The notes: generated by a model not told the origin, from the letters alone. Counted from the first letter of the stretch, positions 9,992 to 19,735 are shown. The stretch: DNA of 37,140 bases from Planctomycetia bacterium (GCA_026400935.1 JAPLNX010000106.1:1-37140); one strand, 5' to 3'. Translations and numbers: made by a program.

Positions 9992-10071
9992 ACTTGGCTG
10001 AATGAAAGTTCCGCGCGATCTGTTTGGATGTAACTGACGAGACCGCAACATGGTGCTGAAGGATGATCAAC

Positions 10072-12660
10072 ATGAAGGATAAAATCATGCGTCAGAAGTT
10101 TTCCGCCAGTGCCATTTGTCGGCTGCTGACGTTGCTCGTACTGTTTGCCTCAGCCAATTCCGTTCAGTCAGCAGACGATGGCAATCGCGGTTTCATCGAC
10201 AAAGTCTACAAGGACGATACCGGTGAGCATCGTTACGTTGTGTTTGTGCCCCCTTCTTACAACGCGAATCGTCCTACGCCAGTGATGTTGTTCTTGCATG
10301 GAGCGGGCGAGCGAGGTGCTGATGGACGAGCACAACTTAACGTGGGACTTGGCTCAATGATCAAAGCTCGCGAAGTGAGCTTCCCGGCAATCGCCGTTTT
10401 TCCGCAATGCGAGAACGTCCATGGCCGAGTGCTCGAAGGTTGGCTGGCGGGTTCTGCCGATGCAAACCGCGCGTTGAAAATTCTCGAACAAGTCGAAAAA
10501 GACTACCGTATCGATCCTAAGAAACGCATTTTGAGCGGCTGGTCGATGGGCGGCTTCGGAGCTTGGAGCCTCGCTGCAGCAGATCCTTTACGCTGGTCAT
10601 GTCTGATTCCGCTCGCCGCTGGAGGAAAGGCGGAGTGGGCGGAGAAATTGAAAAGCTTGCCGATCTGGGCCTGGCATGGGGAATCGGATGGAGCGGTCAT
10701 CGTCAACCGTTCGCGCGAGATGATCGAAGCAATCAAAATGGCAGGCGGAACTCCACGTTACACGGAGATTTCGAGCGGTGATCACGACAGTTGGAAAGTG
10801 GCATTCGGCGACGACCGCTTCATCGCATGGATGCTCGATCCGACGACGGTTGACCCAGAGAAACTGGCGATTCCTAAGGAACCGCTGTTGCCCAAACTCG
10901 TTGTTGCAGACCCGTTTATCCCAGCACTCGAAATTCCGAAGGCGATGTATGCTCGGTTGGGAAACCAAATGCTCGAAGCGATGGCCTATGCCGCGCCGAA
11001 GCAAATTCCAGCGGACATGCTCAGCGGTCGGATTAACGATCTGTTTGATTCGACCAACGTCGAAGGCTACAGCTTTTCGATCCAGTTCACCGGCATCAGC
11101 TATCGCGGTGACCTGAACCAAATCCGGATCAAGGGACAGGGAAAAGATCGGTTGAACATTCAGGTCGGTTTGACGAACGCCGTGCTCAACATTGGCAGCA
11201 CTTTCGTCACGGGCGAAAGTCACTCAGCATCAGCGGGGCCAATTCAAGTTGTGATGGGACACCAGCGTCCCGTCTGGCTGAGTGTTGACGTGCAGCCTTA
11301 TATCGAAAACCGTCGCATCCGGTTGCGGCTTGTTGGCTCACGGTTCGATATTCCTAACGACAACTGGTACGTCACCTCTCCGGCGGGTGTTTCAGTGAGC
11401 GGCTTCGGTATGTCGCGTGACAAGGTTTCAAGCGGACTCGTCAACGGCTTGTACGGCAGCAAATGGCGCATCGAAAGCGAAGTGAAAGCAGTTGTTCCAA
11501 AGCTGATTGAAACGCTGGAAAAACGGCTCGCTGATCTTGGAGAAGCCAGTGAAATCGCTGGTAAGTTCTGGCCACTTCCGGTCTACAAGCCACGACTACG
11601 GTTCTTCCCTCAAGAGATCAGTACCGACGAGAACGGCGTCACGGTCGTGATGGGCCTGAGTAGCGCGGCGATCGATCCCCGTAAAGCTCCGAAGCAGCCG
11701 GTGGTCATCAACCTAAATGCGGACCTGCCGACAGATTTGTCGACAGTCAAGAACCTACAAGTGGGACTTGTTCCCGACATGCTTGAGCCGCTCACGAAGT
11801 TGCTGGTTGAATCGGACGTCGCGCGAGTTCATGTGCTCGATATTCCCGAAAACACGTTTGCAAAGTTTGCGGACAAAGCGTTACTCACCGAAGCGATCCC
11901 CGAACTGAAACGCCATGCCGAAGCTGATATTTGGGCCGAGCTTTCTTTGGTCAGCGGCATCAGCGTGGATGATGTCGGAGGCGAAAAGGACACGACGCGG
12001 ATGCTGTTCCATGTGCCGAAGCTGTTGATCACGACATCGTTATTACCAGCTGGTTCGATAGCAGGGGCCGAAGACCCACGCAACGCAAAACCGTTGGCTA
12101 TCTTTGAGGTTGAACTCAAGCAAACAGCGATCGCCGAGTTGCTCAAACCCAACTCACAAACTCGGTCGATCAAGTTTGCATGGGACGGCGATCCAGAGAT
12201 CAAAGTCACAAGTCGATTTGTCGATGGTTATGAAGCCGAGAATAAGGAAATCAATAATGAACAAGTTGCCGGTTGGCTCAAAGAAAGTTGGAAATCCTGG
12301 ACCAGCTTGTCGCAAATCGGAGCCGCACGAATCCCCGATCTCGACTTCGGCCTCACCAAGATGCGCATGAGCAACGCTGGCTGGGCGACCCCTCATCTGT
12401 TCGCGTCGTTCTCGCCGCCGGGGGTCAAAATGACTAACAGCAGCAAAGAAGTTTTCATCTACGAGACCAAGGGTCCGTACTCCAATTGGGGCACGCCGCT
12501 CAAATTAGAGCCAGGTAAGAGCCACGAGTTCGAGATTTCTTACCCGTTGATGTACCGCCGCAACGGCGAAATCTACACGCTTCCAGTCGGCTCACATTCA
12601 GAATTCCGCGAGCCACTCAAGGGGGGATCGCCTCGCTTGTTCCAAGCTCGAGAAGACTGA
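10072..12660 (+). CDS. Secreted alpha/beta-hydrolase (esterase) with large unassigned C-terminal region
   Basis: 862 residues from ATG 10072; ATGs at 10063 and 10087 are also possible. A GAAGGA element sits upstream of 10072 and another upstream of 10087, and a signal peptide ending near SVQSA follows either. Residues ~40-260 form an alpha/beta hydrolase of the feruloyl-esterase/PHB-depolymerase-like type: FLHGAGERG oxyanion region, nucleophile elbow GWSMGG with Ser158, acid Asp206 in HGESDGA, and His238 in SGDHDSW. Residues ~300-862 are a separate, mostly beta-rich region I cannot name; it has amphipathic strands and paired hydrophobic segments, and ends in a Tyr/Pro-rich beta domain. The hydrolase should act in the periplasm or outside the cell. 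A weak terminator follows at 12736. Confidence 0.8.
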   Translation: MKDKIMRQKFSASAICRLLTLLVLFASANSVQSADDGNRGFIDKVYKDDTGEHRYVVFVPPSYNANRPTPVMLFLHGAGERGADGRAQLNVGLGSMIKAREVSFPAIAVFPQCENVHGRVLEGWLAGSADANRALKILEQVEKDYRIDPKKRILSGWSMGGFGAWSLAAADPLRWSCLIPLAAGGKAEWAEKLKSLPIWAWHGESDGAVIVNRSREMIEAIKMAGGTPRYTEISSGDHDSWKVAFGDDRFIAWMLDPTTVDPEKLAIPKEPLLPKLVVADPFIPALEIPKAMYARLGNQMLEAMAYAAPKQIPADMLSGRINDLFDSTNVEGYSFSIQFTGISYRGDLNQIRIKGQGKDRLNIQVGLTNAVLNIGSTFVTGESHSASAGPIQVVMGHQRPVWLSVDVQPYIENRRIRLRLVGSRFDIPNDNWYVTSPAGVSVSGFGMSRDKVSSGLVNGLYGSKWRIESEVKAVVPKLIETLEKRLADLGEASEIAGKFWPLPVYKPRLRFFPQEISTDENGVTVVMGLSSAAIDPRKAPKQPVVINLNADLPTDLSTVKNLQVGLVPDMLEPLTKLLVESDVARVHVLDIPENTFAKFADKALLTEAIPELKRHAEADIWAELSLVSGISVDDVGGEKDTTRMLFHVPKLLITTSLLPAGSIAGAEDPRNAKPLAIFEVELKQTAIAELLKPNSQTRSIKFAWDGDPEIKVTSRFVDGYEAENKEINNEQVAGWLKESWKSWTSLSQIGAARIPDLDFGLTKMRMSNAGWATPHLFASFSPPGVKMTNSSKEVFIYETKGPYSNWGTPLKLEPGKSHEFEISYPLMYRRNGEIYTLPVGSHSEFREPLKGGSPRLFQARED

Positions 12661-12735
12661 TGCCTGAAGAATGTCGCAAATTCAACCACAGCGGAGCCGC
12701 CAGTTTCATCAAACCGTCAGCTCGACAATCACACA

Positions 12736-12756
12736 CGGCAAAATCTGCCGATTTTT
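12736..12756 (+). terminator. Possible rho-independent terminator after the esterase gene
   Basis: CGGCA (12736-12740), loop AAATC, TGCCG (12746-12750), then ATTTTT. The stem is only 5 bp but GC-rich and the T-run is good. It lies 76 bp after the esterase stop. Confidence 0.4.
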
Positions 12757-12909
12757 GTCGCCCATAAAGTTCGCCTGCTTTACGCGACTGGCAGAATCCA
12801 CTGAACCGGAACAGCTTGCCTGACCGATAACGTCAATGAGTCTTCTTGGAGGACGCCGCGCGGCGAGGCTGCGCGGTCAACATTGAGATTGTTGCGGCGA
12901 GCATGATTC

Positions 12910-14049
12910 ATGCGGCACCCATTTTTGACATGGACGGGTTGGCTGACCCTGAGCCTCGCGGGTTGCATCCACGGATTCGACGGTCGAAAGACCGCGACTC
13001 AGTCGGTGTCGGACCAGGACTCTTCGGCCACCGTGGTCGTTGGCCCCTTCCGAAAAACTCCGAAACAGTTCGCACCCGCTCAGGGCAGGCAGGCAGCTAG
13101 CGGCACTCAGCCCGTGAAGTCGAATATCCCTAAGCGAGCGCAGCTGCCTCGGCTCGAAGACTTCATTAATAATGTGGCCAAGACCGCGTCGCCAACACCT
13201 ACATTAGGCCTGACGACATCAAGCAAGACTTCGACCGCTCGACGTGATTCACAGGTCTTGCCGGCGCAGTTTCAAACGCAGAAGCCAGTTCAACCACAGA
13301 ATTCACTCGATCGAGAGCCTGTGTTCTTTCCTGATGATGAACCAGTACCGCCAACTGTGACGGCGCCACAACAGTTACCTTTGGCGAAGAACTCGCAACC
13401 AGCGACCACCAGTTTGCCGTCCGAACCAGTTCCGTTCGCTGAGTTTGAGCGAGCAGTTCCGATCTCCACAAAATCGACCGCCTCGAAAGTCATACCTGTT
13501 TCCAGCAACGAACCGGTCTTGGCCCCACCGGCTGATGAAGGAGTTGACATCGAGCAAAGCAGTCCTGTGACTAAAGACGCCGACTCGAACAGCAGCAACG
13601 CTGAATCGGAATCGTTGCCAATGATCTTTCCCTCACAGTCAACGAGCAAACCGGCGACCTTTCGCGAATTGCCGCCCCAGGCGACAGGACTTTCAAAGGA
13701 GCAAACTTCCGTGGCCGAAACCTCGAAAACAACAGCTCGACCGCGCGATGTTGCCTTGCTCGTAGAACAAGTTTTTGAAGACCTCCGGCAACGTCGGCTT
13801 GATGCGGCTCGCGAACGAACAGAATGGCTCAAACGCCTTGTTGCCAAAGGAGCCGATCCCATCCTCGCACCAGCGGACTCTACAGATACTTCCGCTGCGG
13901 CAAAACTTGACGGCGTAACTCCGCTCGTTTCACGCGAGCCCAAACGGCTTGACGTTGATGAAGGAAAAGCGTTGAGCAAGGACGACAGTCCCGGCATCGC
14001 GTCCGAGCGACCTGCCCACTCCGCTGATGACGTGCCGTTGAGCAAATAA
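12910..14049 (+). CDS. Lipoprotein of unknown function, first gene of a probable four-gene envelope operon
   Basis: 379 residues. The N-terminus MRHPFLTWTGWLTLSLAGC is a lipoprotein signal with lipobox LAGC (Cys19). The rest is low-complexity, rich in Pro, Ser, Thr and Ala, and probably disordered. The only ordered-looking part is a charged helix around residues 275-315 (RDVALLVEQVFEDLRQRRLD onward). I do not recognise a family. The stop codon is 11 nt before the ATG of the coiled-coil gene, so the two are surely cotranscribed. Likely location: anchored in the outer or inner membrane facing the periplasm. A GC-rich hairpin (CCGCGC 12856-12861 / GCGCGG 12871-12876) precedes the gene. Confidence 0.7.
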   Translation: MRHPFLTWTGWLTLSLAGCIHGFDGRKTATQSVSDQDSSATVVVGPFRKTPKQFAPAQGRQAASGTQPVKSNIPKRAQLPRLEDFINNVAKTASPTPTLGLTTSSKTSTARRDSQVLPAQFQTQKPVQPQNSLDREPVFFPDDEPVPPTVTAPQQLPLAKNSQPATTSLPSEPVPFAEFERAVPISTKSTASKVIPVSSNEPVLAPPADEGVDIEQSSPVTKDADSNSSNAESESLPMIFPSQSTSKPATFRELPPQATGLSKEQTSVAETSKTTARPRDVALLVEQVFEDLRQRRLDAARERTEWLKRLVAKGADPILAPADSTDTSAAAKLDGVTPLVSREPKRLDVDEGKALSKDDSPGIASERPAHSADDVPLSK

Positions 14050-14060
14050 GGAATCCGGAA

Positions 14061-15266
14061 ATGTCGCCAGCAAACACTACAAATAAGAAAAGTTCGTCTA
14101 CAAACGCCTCCATTCACGACGTCTGGTTACGTCAGCGCGCGGAATTGGAAGAAGAGTTGCTCGAAGTTGGCAACGGGATTCATTCGCCAGACAGAGTAGC
14201 GACTGTCCAAGAGCAACTCCCCAAAATGTCTGCTGCAGTATCCCACGAGGTCAAGTTTGGCGACTCCGCCTTACCAATTTCGCTGCACCAGACAGCGTTG
14301 AGTCCATCCCCAATATCGAAACGAACTCCAGGCACAGTCGAACTGCCGACATCGACGGCGTCGCTGGCCAACATTCAGCAATCGCTAAGTGCTGCGACTA
14401 CGAAACAATTCCTCGATCACCAACAAAACGTTGATCAAGAATTGACGAGGCAACGCGAGGCTTTCGCTCAAGAGGTCAACCGCCAGCGAACCAACTTCGA
14501 GCAAGAACTCGCGGCTCGCGATGCGGTGTGGACGACGCAACGTGATCGCGAGTGGGCCGCGTTACAAGCGGCCAAAGAGGTCCATGCGGCCGCAGTCCAT
14601 CGGCTGCAAAGCGATCTGGCGATGGAACGCGTTCGCGAACACGAAGAGTTGCAGCACTGGCGTCAACAAGCGGAGGCAGAACTTACAGTCGCACGTCGTT
14701 TGTTCGAGCAAGATCGGATGCAGCAACAGGCCGAATTCTCGCGACAACGCGCGTCAGAACTCGATCGTTTGCGGCAAGAGCGAGCCGAGTTCGAAGCTCA
14801 GCTTCGTCAATCACAAATACAGCTTGTCGAAGCACGCGGCCGCCATGAACAAGACCTACAGCAAGCCTCTGAATATCACGCCACAAGAATGCAATCGGAA
14901 CGAACGGAACTCGAACAACAGCGAGAAGCCTGGACCGAGAAGTTCCGACAAGAACAACTCGTTCTAGAAAATGGTCTGCAATTCTTCGAGCAACACATGG
15001 CTCGATTCAATGCCGACCTTAAGTCCGCGCAGCACAACATCCAAACGTTATCCACGCCTCAAGTGATGCCAACGTCGGCGGAACAATTCGCAATTACGAT
15101 CCCGTTCTCGTCAAAGTCAATTTCGGCATCAACTCCGTCATTCGCGACAACTGCATCAACGCCACTGGCTCCGCGTCACGATTCTGGGCCGGTGCTACTC
15201 AGCTTGGATGAGATTCGTGAACGGCTCAATCAACTCAAAAGCAGTCAACAACAAAAGGTCGCGTGA
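14061..15266 (+). CDS. Long coiled-coil protein of unknown function
   Basis: 401 residues. Residues ~105-320 are a nearly uninterrupted heptad-like coiled coil very rich in Gln, Glu, Arg and Ala (for example QELTRQREAFAQEVNRQ). The flanking ends are Ser/Thr/Pro-rich. There is no signal peptide or membrane helix, so it is probably cytoplasmic. The last residues (LDEIRERLNQLKSSQQQK) form another short helix. The ATG follows AAGGAA at about 9 nt spacing and lies 11 nt after the lipoprotein gene. No enzymatic motif is present; a structural or scaffolding role is likely but not shown. Confidence 0.75.
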   Translation: MSPANTTNKKSSSTNASIHDVWLRQRAELEEELLEVGNGIHSPDRVATVQEQLPKMSAAVSHEVKFGDSALPISLHQTALSPSPISKRTPGTVELPTSTASLANIQQSLSAATTKQFLDHQQNVDQELTRQREAFAQEVNRQRTNFEQELAARDAVWTTQRDREWAALQAAKEVHAAAVHRLQSDLAMERVREHEELQHWRQQAEAELTVARRLFEQDRMQQQAEFSRQRASELDRLRQERAEFEAQLRQSQIQLVEARGRHEQDLQQASEYHATRMQSERTELEQQREAWTEKFRQEQLVLENGLQFFEQHMARFNADLKSAQHNIQTLSTPQVMPTSAEQFAITIPFSSKSISASTPSFATTASTPLAPRHDSGPVLLSLDEIRERLNQLKSSQQQKVA

Positions 15267-15350
15267 GTATTCAATGTGGCGGCGGCTTGTCAGTGCTGCG
15301 ACACGGCATGGTTTTTGAATTGCCACGCTCACCTACCGAATGGGGAAAGC

Positions 15351-15371
15351 TCACAAGCTGGCAGCTTGTGG
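15351..15371. repeat. Perfect hairpin repeat upstream of the HEAT-repeat gene
   Basis: CACAAGCT (15352-15359), GGC, AGCTTGTG (15363-15370), followed by GCTACGGG. The same AAGCT/GCCAG/GTAGCC vocabulary occurs at 8273-8329, so this is probably one half-unit of that REP-like family. It sits in the leader between the coiled-coil gene and the HEAT gene and could act as an mRNA stability or attenuation structure. Confidence 0.55.
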
Positions 15372-15416
15372 CTACGGGTTATGAATTACGGATCAAGCGG
15401 GCGAGCAGGAGGCTCC

Positions 15417-18311
15417 ATGAAACGACATCAACTGACCGAGACGGCAGTCGCAACGACCGTTTGGTTTGTCCTAGGAATCTGTACGGCCTCATTGTGTCTG
15501 ATCAATACAGCCTTGGCGGATGCTCCCGCATCAAAGGCCAAAGAATTGAGCGCCGACGCCAATACACCCGAACAACGAGTGGCAGCAGCGATCGCGTTCG
15601 GCAAGCTGAGATCGATCGACTCGGTGAATGAACTCGCGGCCTGGCTCGCCGACGAAAGTACGCTCGTGCGTCAATCCGCCGCCTGGGCTTTGTCCCAACT
15701 TGGTGATGCTGCTGAACCGGCCATTCCGCAACTCATACAAGCGCTCTCAGACCGCGACGCGCGAGTTCGTTGGGCGGCAGCAACGACATTGGGGAACCTC
15801 GGCAAAAATGTTGAAGGAGCGGAAACCGCAATAGTTCGCACGGTTCACGACCGGGACGCCGACGTGCAATGCGCGGCGATCATCGCCTTGAGATCTATCG
15901 AAATCACCGACGAGCGAGCCACCACTTCCGCATTGAGCGATTGCCTTAAGGCGGAATCCAGCGATGTACAAGCAGAGGCATTATGCACGCTCACCCACTT
16001 GATTCCTCGATTCACTGAAACCACGAAGCGCGACCTTGTGCCTCGATTAACAAAGGCACTCACTGCGAATAACGATGAAGTCCGCCTGGCCACAGTCGTC
16101 TTGCTTGGAGATGTCGGGCTCGCGGCAACACCAGCCTTCACCGCGTTGACTCGTGCGGCACATGATCTCGATGAGCATGTCGAGTCTGCCGCGATTCGCA
16201 CGCTCAATCGCTTGGCTGATGAGATTGATCAGCATTGGAGCCAACTCGAAACCACGCAACGCGAGACATTACAGCACTCCTGTGAATCTGCCGCTCGTGA
16301 ATTGTCGGCACCCGCTCATGAGGAATCGGACAAGCCTCGCACCCAATTGGCGAGCCGCTTCCAACAACTTGCGGACGGCATCCAATTAGCCAGCCAGGGT
16401 GTCCCCCCAAAAAGACACTCAACCCGCAAAGGTGATGCGCTGCCTGTCGCCAATACCAATGTTGCTGGTCAAGCGTTGCAACGCAGTGACGTTCCGTTGG
16501 ATGACGAATCCACGAACGCTGCCGATGCGAATGCAGCCGCTAAGTCCACGAACGGTTCTCGTGAACTCTGGCTCTGGGGCTTGTACGCAATCATCTTCGG
16601 TGTTGGTTTTTGGCAACTCCAACGACTCGTCCGTAGGCTCGGCGACAACGTGCAGCCAGCAAGCGAGTTCTCGTCACCGCAACTCACTGCGACGAAAGCC
16701 GAACAACAAGCCACAGCACAACGTGTCTTGGGGCAGTCCGCTGATGAAGACCAGTTAGTGGCTCACGTCGTTCCCGCCGTTATTGCATCGCTGCCTGCGG
16801 CGAGCGCGGTTGATGATGTGGCTGCTCAAGCGAATTTTGAATCGACACGCAACCTTGTTGAACCGGAGGGCGTTAGCAATGCCGGGAGCACGGTCACGAA
16901 ACAACTGGAGCGAAGCCATGCGGTTGACGTGGCAGTTCGTCGTGACGCCGTCAATGAACTGAGCGACATCGCTTTGGACGTCACTGCTCGACTCAATCGG
17001 GCGATGCGTGACGACGATTCTGTCGTTCGCTGGCGATCGACGTCTGCTGTCACTGCCGCACATGTCGCGACCGTCCCACAACTGCTCGCGGCAACAACTT
17101 CGACTGATCCAGAAGTTCGTCGCATGGCAGTGACTTCACTGCAAGGTCTCGGCGGAGAAGCGGTCGCTCCGTTCGTACAAGCTTTGAAAGATCAAAATGC
17201 CGATGTGCGTCATGCAGCGGCGACGGCATTGGGGCGTATTGGCTTGGGTGCAATCGACGCGATTCCGCAGTTGATTGCCGCGATCCAAGATGCCGACGAA
17301 CGTGTCCGCGCTTCTGCAGCGTTCTCGTTATCAACGTTTGGCAGACATGCGTTTGAAGCAGTTCCCGCATTACAAAAAGCCTTGAGTGACACGTCGGCAG
17401 CCGTACGATCGCGAGCCGCTTTTACGCTCGGTCAAGTGGGGCCAGCGGCCAAGCGGGCCGTCAAAGAATTAGCTCGGTTGGTGTCCGACTCCGATCCAAT
17501 GGTGCGCCGTAATAGCGCATCGGCATTGGGGGGAATCGGAGCGGACGCCACTGCAGCAATCCCAGAATTGCTGCAAGCTGCTCAAGATACTGACGCCACA
17601 GTGCGACGCTGTGCCATCTCCGTCATCGGACTCATCGCACCAACCGCTGCGGCTGACACACTACGTCGAGCACTCAACGACAGCGATGCTGAAGTTCGTG
17701 AATGTGCTCGCTCCGCGCTGTCACCGCCATCAAGCATGACTTTGAAAGTGTTCCAACCTCAAGAACAACAGTTGGCACAATCAGCGGGACACGCCCCCAC
17801 CAAAAACGAATTTGCCAACTTGATTGCCATTATTCAACAGAACAACAACAACGAAGACGCCCGCTGGAAAGCCTCGCAAGAATTAGTCGAGCACGGGAGT
17901 CGTGTGGTCCCGGCAATTCTGAACGCATTGCAGCACACAGATTCGGAAGGGCGACGACAACTGGTTCACACTTTGGGACGTATCGGCAAAGGAGCTCGCG
18001 AAGCAGTGCCTGCGTTGTTATTAGCGATGCAAGATGGCGATGCCCAAGTCCGAAGCTCGGTCGCCGAGACACTCGGGAAACTGGGAATCGTCAATCCGGC
18101 CATGTTGCAGACGTTATCGAAAGGCTTGTCGGATCACGACTCGGAAGTTCGCCGCACCTCTGCCGCAACGCTCGGTCGCTTCGGTCAATACGCCCAAGCC
18201 ACCACGATTGATCTGCAAGTTGCTGCGCTGGGTGATCCTGAAACCAAAGTCCGCAACGCTGCTCAGGCCGCGTTGCAAAGTATCACTGAATCGCTCGCCA
18301 AGGCGGCGTAA
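15417..18311 (+). CDS. Membrane-anchored HEAT-repeat protein
   Basis: 964 residues from ATG 15417, which is preceded by AGGAGG at 15408. The frame is open further up to a GTG at 15276, but that extension crosses the hairpin repeat and lacks a signal sequence. Residues 1-35 look like a signal peptide or anchor. Residues ~38-300 and ~540-960 hold two blocks of HEAT/PBS-lyase-type repeats, with recurring patterns such as DxDxxVRxxAAxALGxIG and PxLIxAL. Between them lies a membrane helix at ~382-400 (WLWGLYAIIFGVGFWQL) and a low-complexity linker. One HEAT block therefore probably lies outside and the other in the cytoplasm. HEAT solenoids are protein-binding scaffolds. The neighbours (lipoproteins, coiled coil) suggest a trans-envelope assembly. 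Confidence 0.88.
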   Translation: MKRHQLTETAVATTVWFVLGICTASLCLINTALADAPASKAKELSADANTPEQRVAAAIAFGKLRSIDSVNELAAWLADESTLVRQSAAWALSQLGDAAEPAIPQLIQALSDRDARVRWAAATTLGNLGKNVEGAETAIVRTVHDRDADVQCAAIIALRSIEITDERATTSALSDCLKAESSDVQAEALCTLTHLIPRFTETTKRDLVPRLTKALTANNDEVRLATVVLLGDVGLAATPAFTALTRAAHDLDEHVESAAIRTLNRLADEIDQHWSQLETTQRETLQHSCESAARELSAPAHEESDKPRTQLASRFQQLADGIQLASQGVPPKRHSTRKGDALPVANTNVAGQALQRSDVPLDDESTNAADANAAAKSTNGSRELWLWGLYAIIFGVGFWQLQRLVRRLGDNVQPASEFSSPQLTATKAEQQATAQRVLGQSADEDQLVAHVVPAVIASLPAASAVDDVAAQANFESTRNLVEPEGVSNAGSTVTKQLERSHAVDVAVRRDAVNELSDIALDVTARLNRAMRDDDSVVRWRSTSAVTAAHVATVPQLLAATTSTDPEVRRMAVTSLQGLGGEAVAPFVQALKDQNADVRHAAATALGRIGLGAIDAIPQLIAAIQDADERVRASAAFSLSTFGRHAFEAVPALQKALSDTSAAVRSRAAFTLGQVGPAAKRAVKELARLVSDSDPMVRRNSASALGGIGADATAAIPELLQAAQDTDATVRRCAISVIGLIAPTAAADTLRRALNDSDAEVRECARSALSPPSSMTLKVFQPQEQQLAQSAGHAPTKNEFANLIAIIQQNNNNEDARWKASQELVEHGSRVVPAILNALQHTDSEGRRQLVHTLGRIGKGAREAVPALLLAMQDGDAQVRSSVAETLGKLGIVNPAMLQTLSKGLSDHDSEVRRTSAATLGRFGQYAQATTIDLQVAALGDPETKVRNAAQAALQSITESLAKAA

Positions 18312-18420
18312 CGTCCAAACGAATGCTTTGAACCACTCATCACGTCACTTGGGAATCGGAAGCATGTCACCGTTCAATAGGCTGGTTCTGAATCGCGGCT
18401 CGCACATTACGTTGGATTCT

Positions 18421-19518
18421 ATGAAGAATCACATCAACGAACTGCGTCTGAGCCATTTATGTTCTTATGCCGCGCTGACGATGAGCTGCCTTGTCGGCTG
18501 CCAAACGACGCGTGATGTGGCTGACTCCTCAGCTCCGACAGTGCAGTCGCCGACCAGTGTGATGTCGCGTGCCAGCAGTCGCGTCAGCGAATCATTCGAG
18601 ACAGCCTTTGAACCACTCTCTCGTCGTTCGAGTACCAGTGCGTGCCCCACTCCACAAGCCGCAGACCAGGCACAGGCCAGCAAACTTCCGACATACCCAA
18701 AGTCGCTTGCACGTCACCCCAGTCAAGTGATCCTGCCGAATCAGATCGCTCAGCAGAATGGAGCCAGCACATCCGCTCGCAGCACTGGCACCACGACACC
18801 ATCTGCTAACTACGTTGCCAAAAACAACCGAGGAGCGACGGTCGAGTTCCTCTCGCCACCGCCAGTAACACAGACCACATCCAAGATCACTCAGCCAGTC
18901 GCCGCAAACTCTCCGGCAAGTCACAGCGAGCGACCGACGCCAAAAAACAATGCCAACTCGATGAAATCGACGCGTCCTGAATCCGCTCCGGCTCCGATCG
19001 CTCCGCCAGAACCGCTGCCTGCGAAATCGGTGAGTCAATCGCGAGCAATCATTCCGACAGCAGCCGAATCTGGCTTTGCAGGCAACAACAACGCGATCAC
19101 AAATGAGGTCGCAACGAAGAACGCGGCGAACAGCACAATAACATCGTCAACGGCCACGCCACCCAAGGTCACGCAATCAAACGCGATTGCGGCCAACACC
19201 ACTTGGTGTCGTGTGCGAGTTCGCAACATTAGTAGCGAAGCGGCCACGCAAGTCTCTTTGGGAGTCACGGCTCCAACGAATGGACAGCTCATTGCGACTG
19301 ACGGCAGCGCGATGTCACCGCAGGTCAACGGCCGCATGGATTTCGCACCCGTCACACAAGTCGGACCAAATGAAGAAGTCATCGTCACGGTGGGAGTCGT
19401 CGCAGCCGATAAACATTCCAACCGCCTGAGAGTGCAAGTTCGCGACGCTCAAGGCGGAACAAATCAAGAGGTGCAGTCACGCTGGAAAGTGACCATCGAA
19501 GCGGCTGAGCAGCCGTAA
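18421..19518 (+). CDS. Lipoprotein with C-terminal DUF11-like beta domain
   Basis: 365 residues from ATG 18421, chosen because it gives a proper lipoprotein signal ending MSCLVGC (Cys27). Earlier in-frame starts at 18364 or 18034 would add an implausible leader or overlap the HEAT gene. Residues ~28-255 are Ser/Thr/Ala/Pro-rich and low complexity. Residues ~260-362 form a beta sandwich of the DUF11/CARDB type: WCRVRVRNISSEAATQVSLGV, then VGPNEEVIVTVGVVA, then NRLRVQVRDA. Such domains occur in bacterial surface proteins and are typical adhesion or stalk modules. It lies 109 bp after the HEAT gene and is followed by a strong terminator, so it ends the operon. Confidence 0.78.
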   Translation: MKNHINELRLSHLCSYAALTMSCLVGCQTTRDVADSSAPTVQSPTSVMSRASSRVSESFETAFEPLSRRSSTSACPTPQAADQAQASKLPTYPKSLARHPSQVILPNQIAQQNGASTSARSTGTTTPSANYVAKNNRGATVEFLSPPPVTQTTSKITQPVAANSPASHSERPTPKNNANSMKSTRPESAPAPIAPPEPLPAKSVSQSRAIIPTAAESGFAGNNNAITNEVATKNAANSTITSSTATPPKVTQSNAIAANTTWCRVRVRNISSEAATQVSLGVTAPTNGQLIATDGSAMSPQVNGRMDFAPVTQVGPNEEVIVTVGVVAADKHSNRLRVQVRDAQGGTNQEVQSRWKVTIEAAEQP

Positions 19519-19612
19519 TCAAGTTTGCTCCGTGTGATGTGGCAATTCGACGATCCAACTATCGAATCAAGCCCGCACAGAGCTAAGGCAGTAAGTTTCG
19601 GGAGGCGATTGC

Positions 19613-19651
19613 AAGAGCCCGGCGTGTCACAACGCTGGGCTCTTTGCTTTT
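19613..19651 (+). terminator. Strong rho-independent terminator
   Basis: AAGAGCCC (19613-19620) pairs with GGGCTCTT (19637-19644). Inside it GCGT (19622-19625) pairs with ACGC (19632-19635), with a GT wobble between, giving a 13-bp stem. It is followed by TGCTTTTG. It closes the 12910-19518 operon and may also serve the convergent dehydratase gene. Confidence 0.82.
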
Positions 19652-19656
19652 GTGAG

Positions 19657-19724
19657 ACTCGTACCAGAGGCAGATCGCCTGTGATCTTCGTAGTACCACA
19701 AAGCAGGCGAGCCGCCTGTTCTAC
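19657..19724. repeat. Two adjacent REP-like units with GCCTGT cores
   Basis: Two related units stand in the same direction between convergent genes: one from GTACCA near 19661 with GGCAGATCGCCTGT, another from GTACCAC near 19693 containing the hairpin CAGGCG-AGC-CGCCTG (19704-19718) and ending TTCTAC at 19724. They lie directly behind the terminator, a common site for REP-type elements. Confidence 0.6.
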
Positions 19725-19735
19725 GTTTCACTGGC

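Noticed and set aside
15276-15416. GTG start for the HEAT-repeat protein
   Set aside because: The extension is not signal-like and crosses a hairpin repeat; ATG 15417 has AGGAGG.
18034-18420. Extended start of the DUF11-like lipoprotein overlapping the HEAT gene
   Set aside because: The overlap would hide the lipoprotein signal; ATG 18421 places the lipobox correctly.
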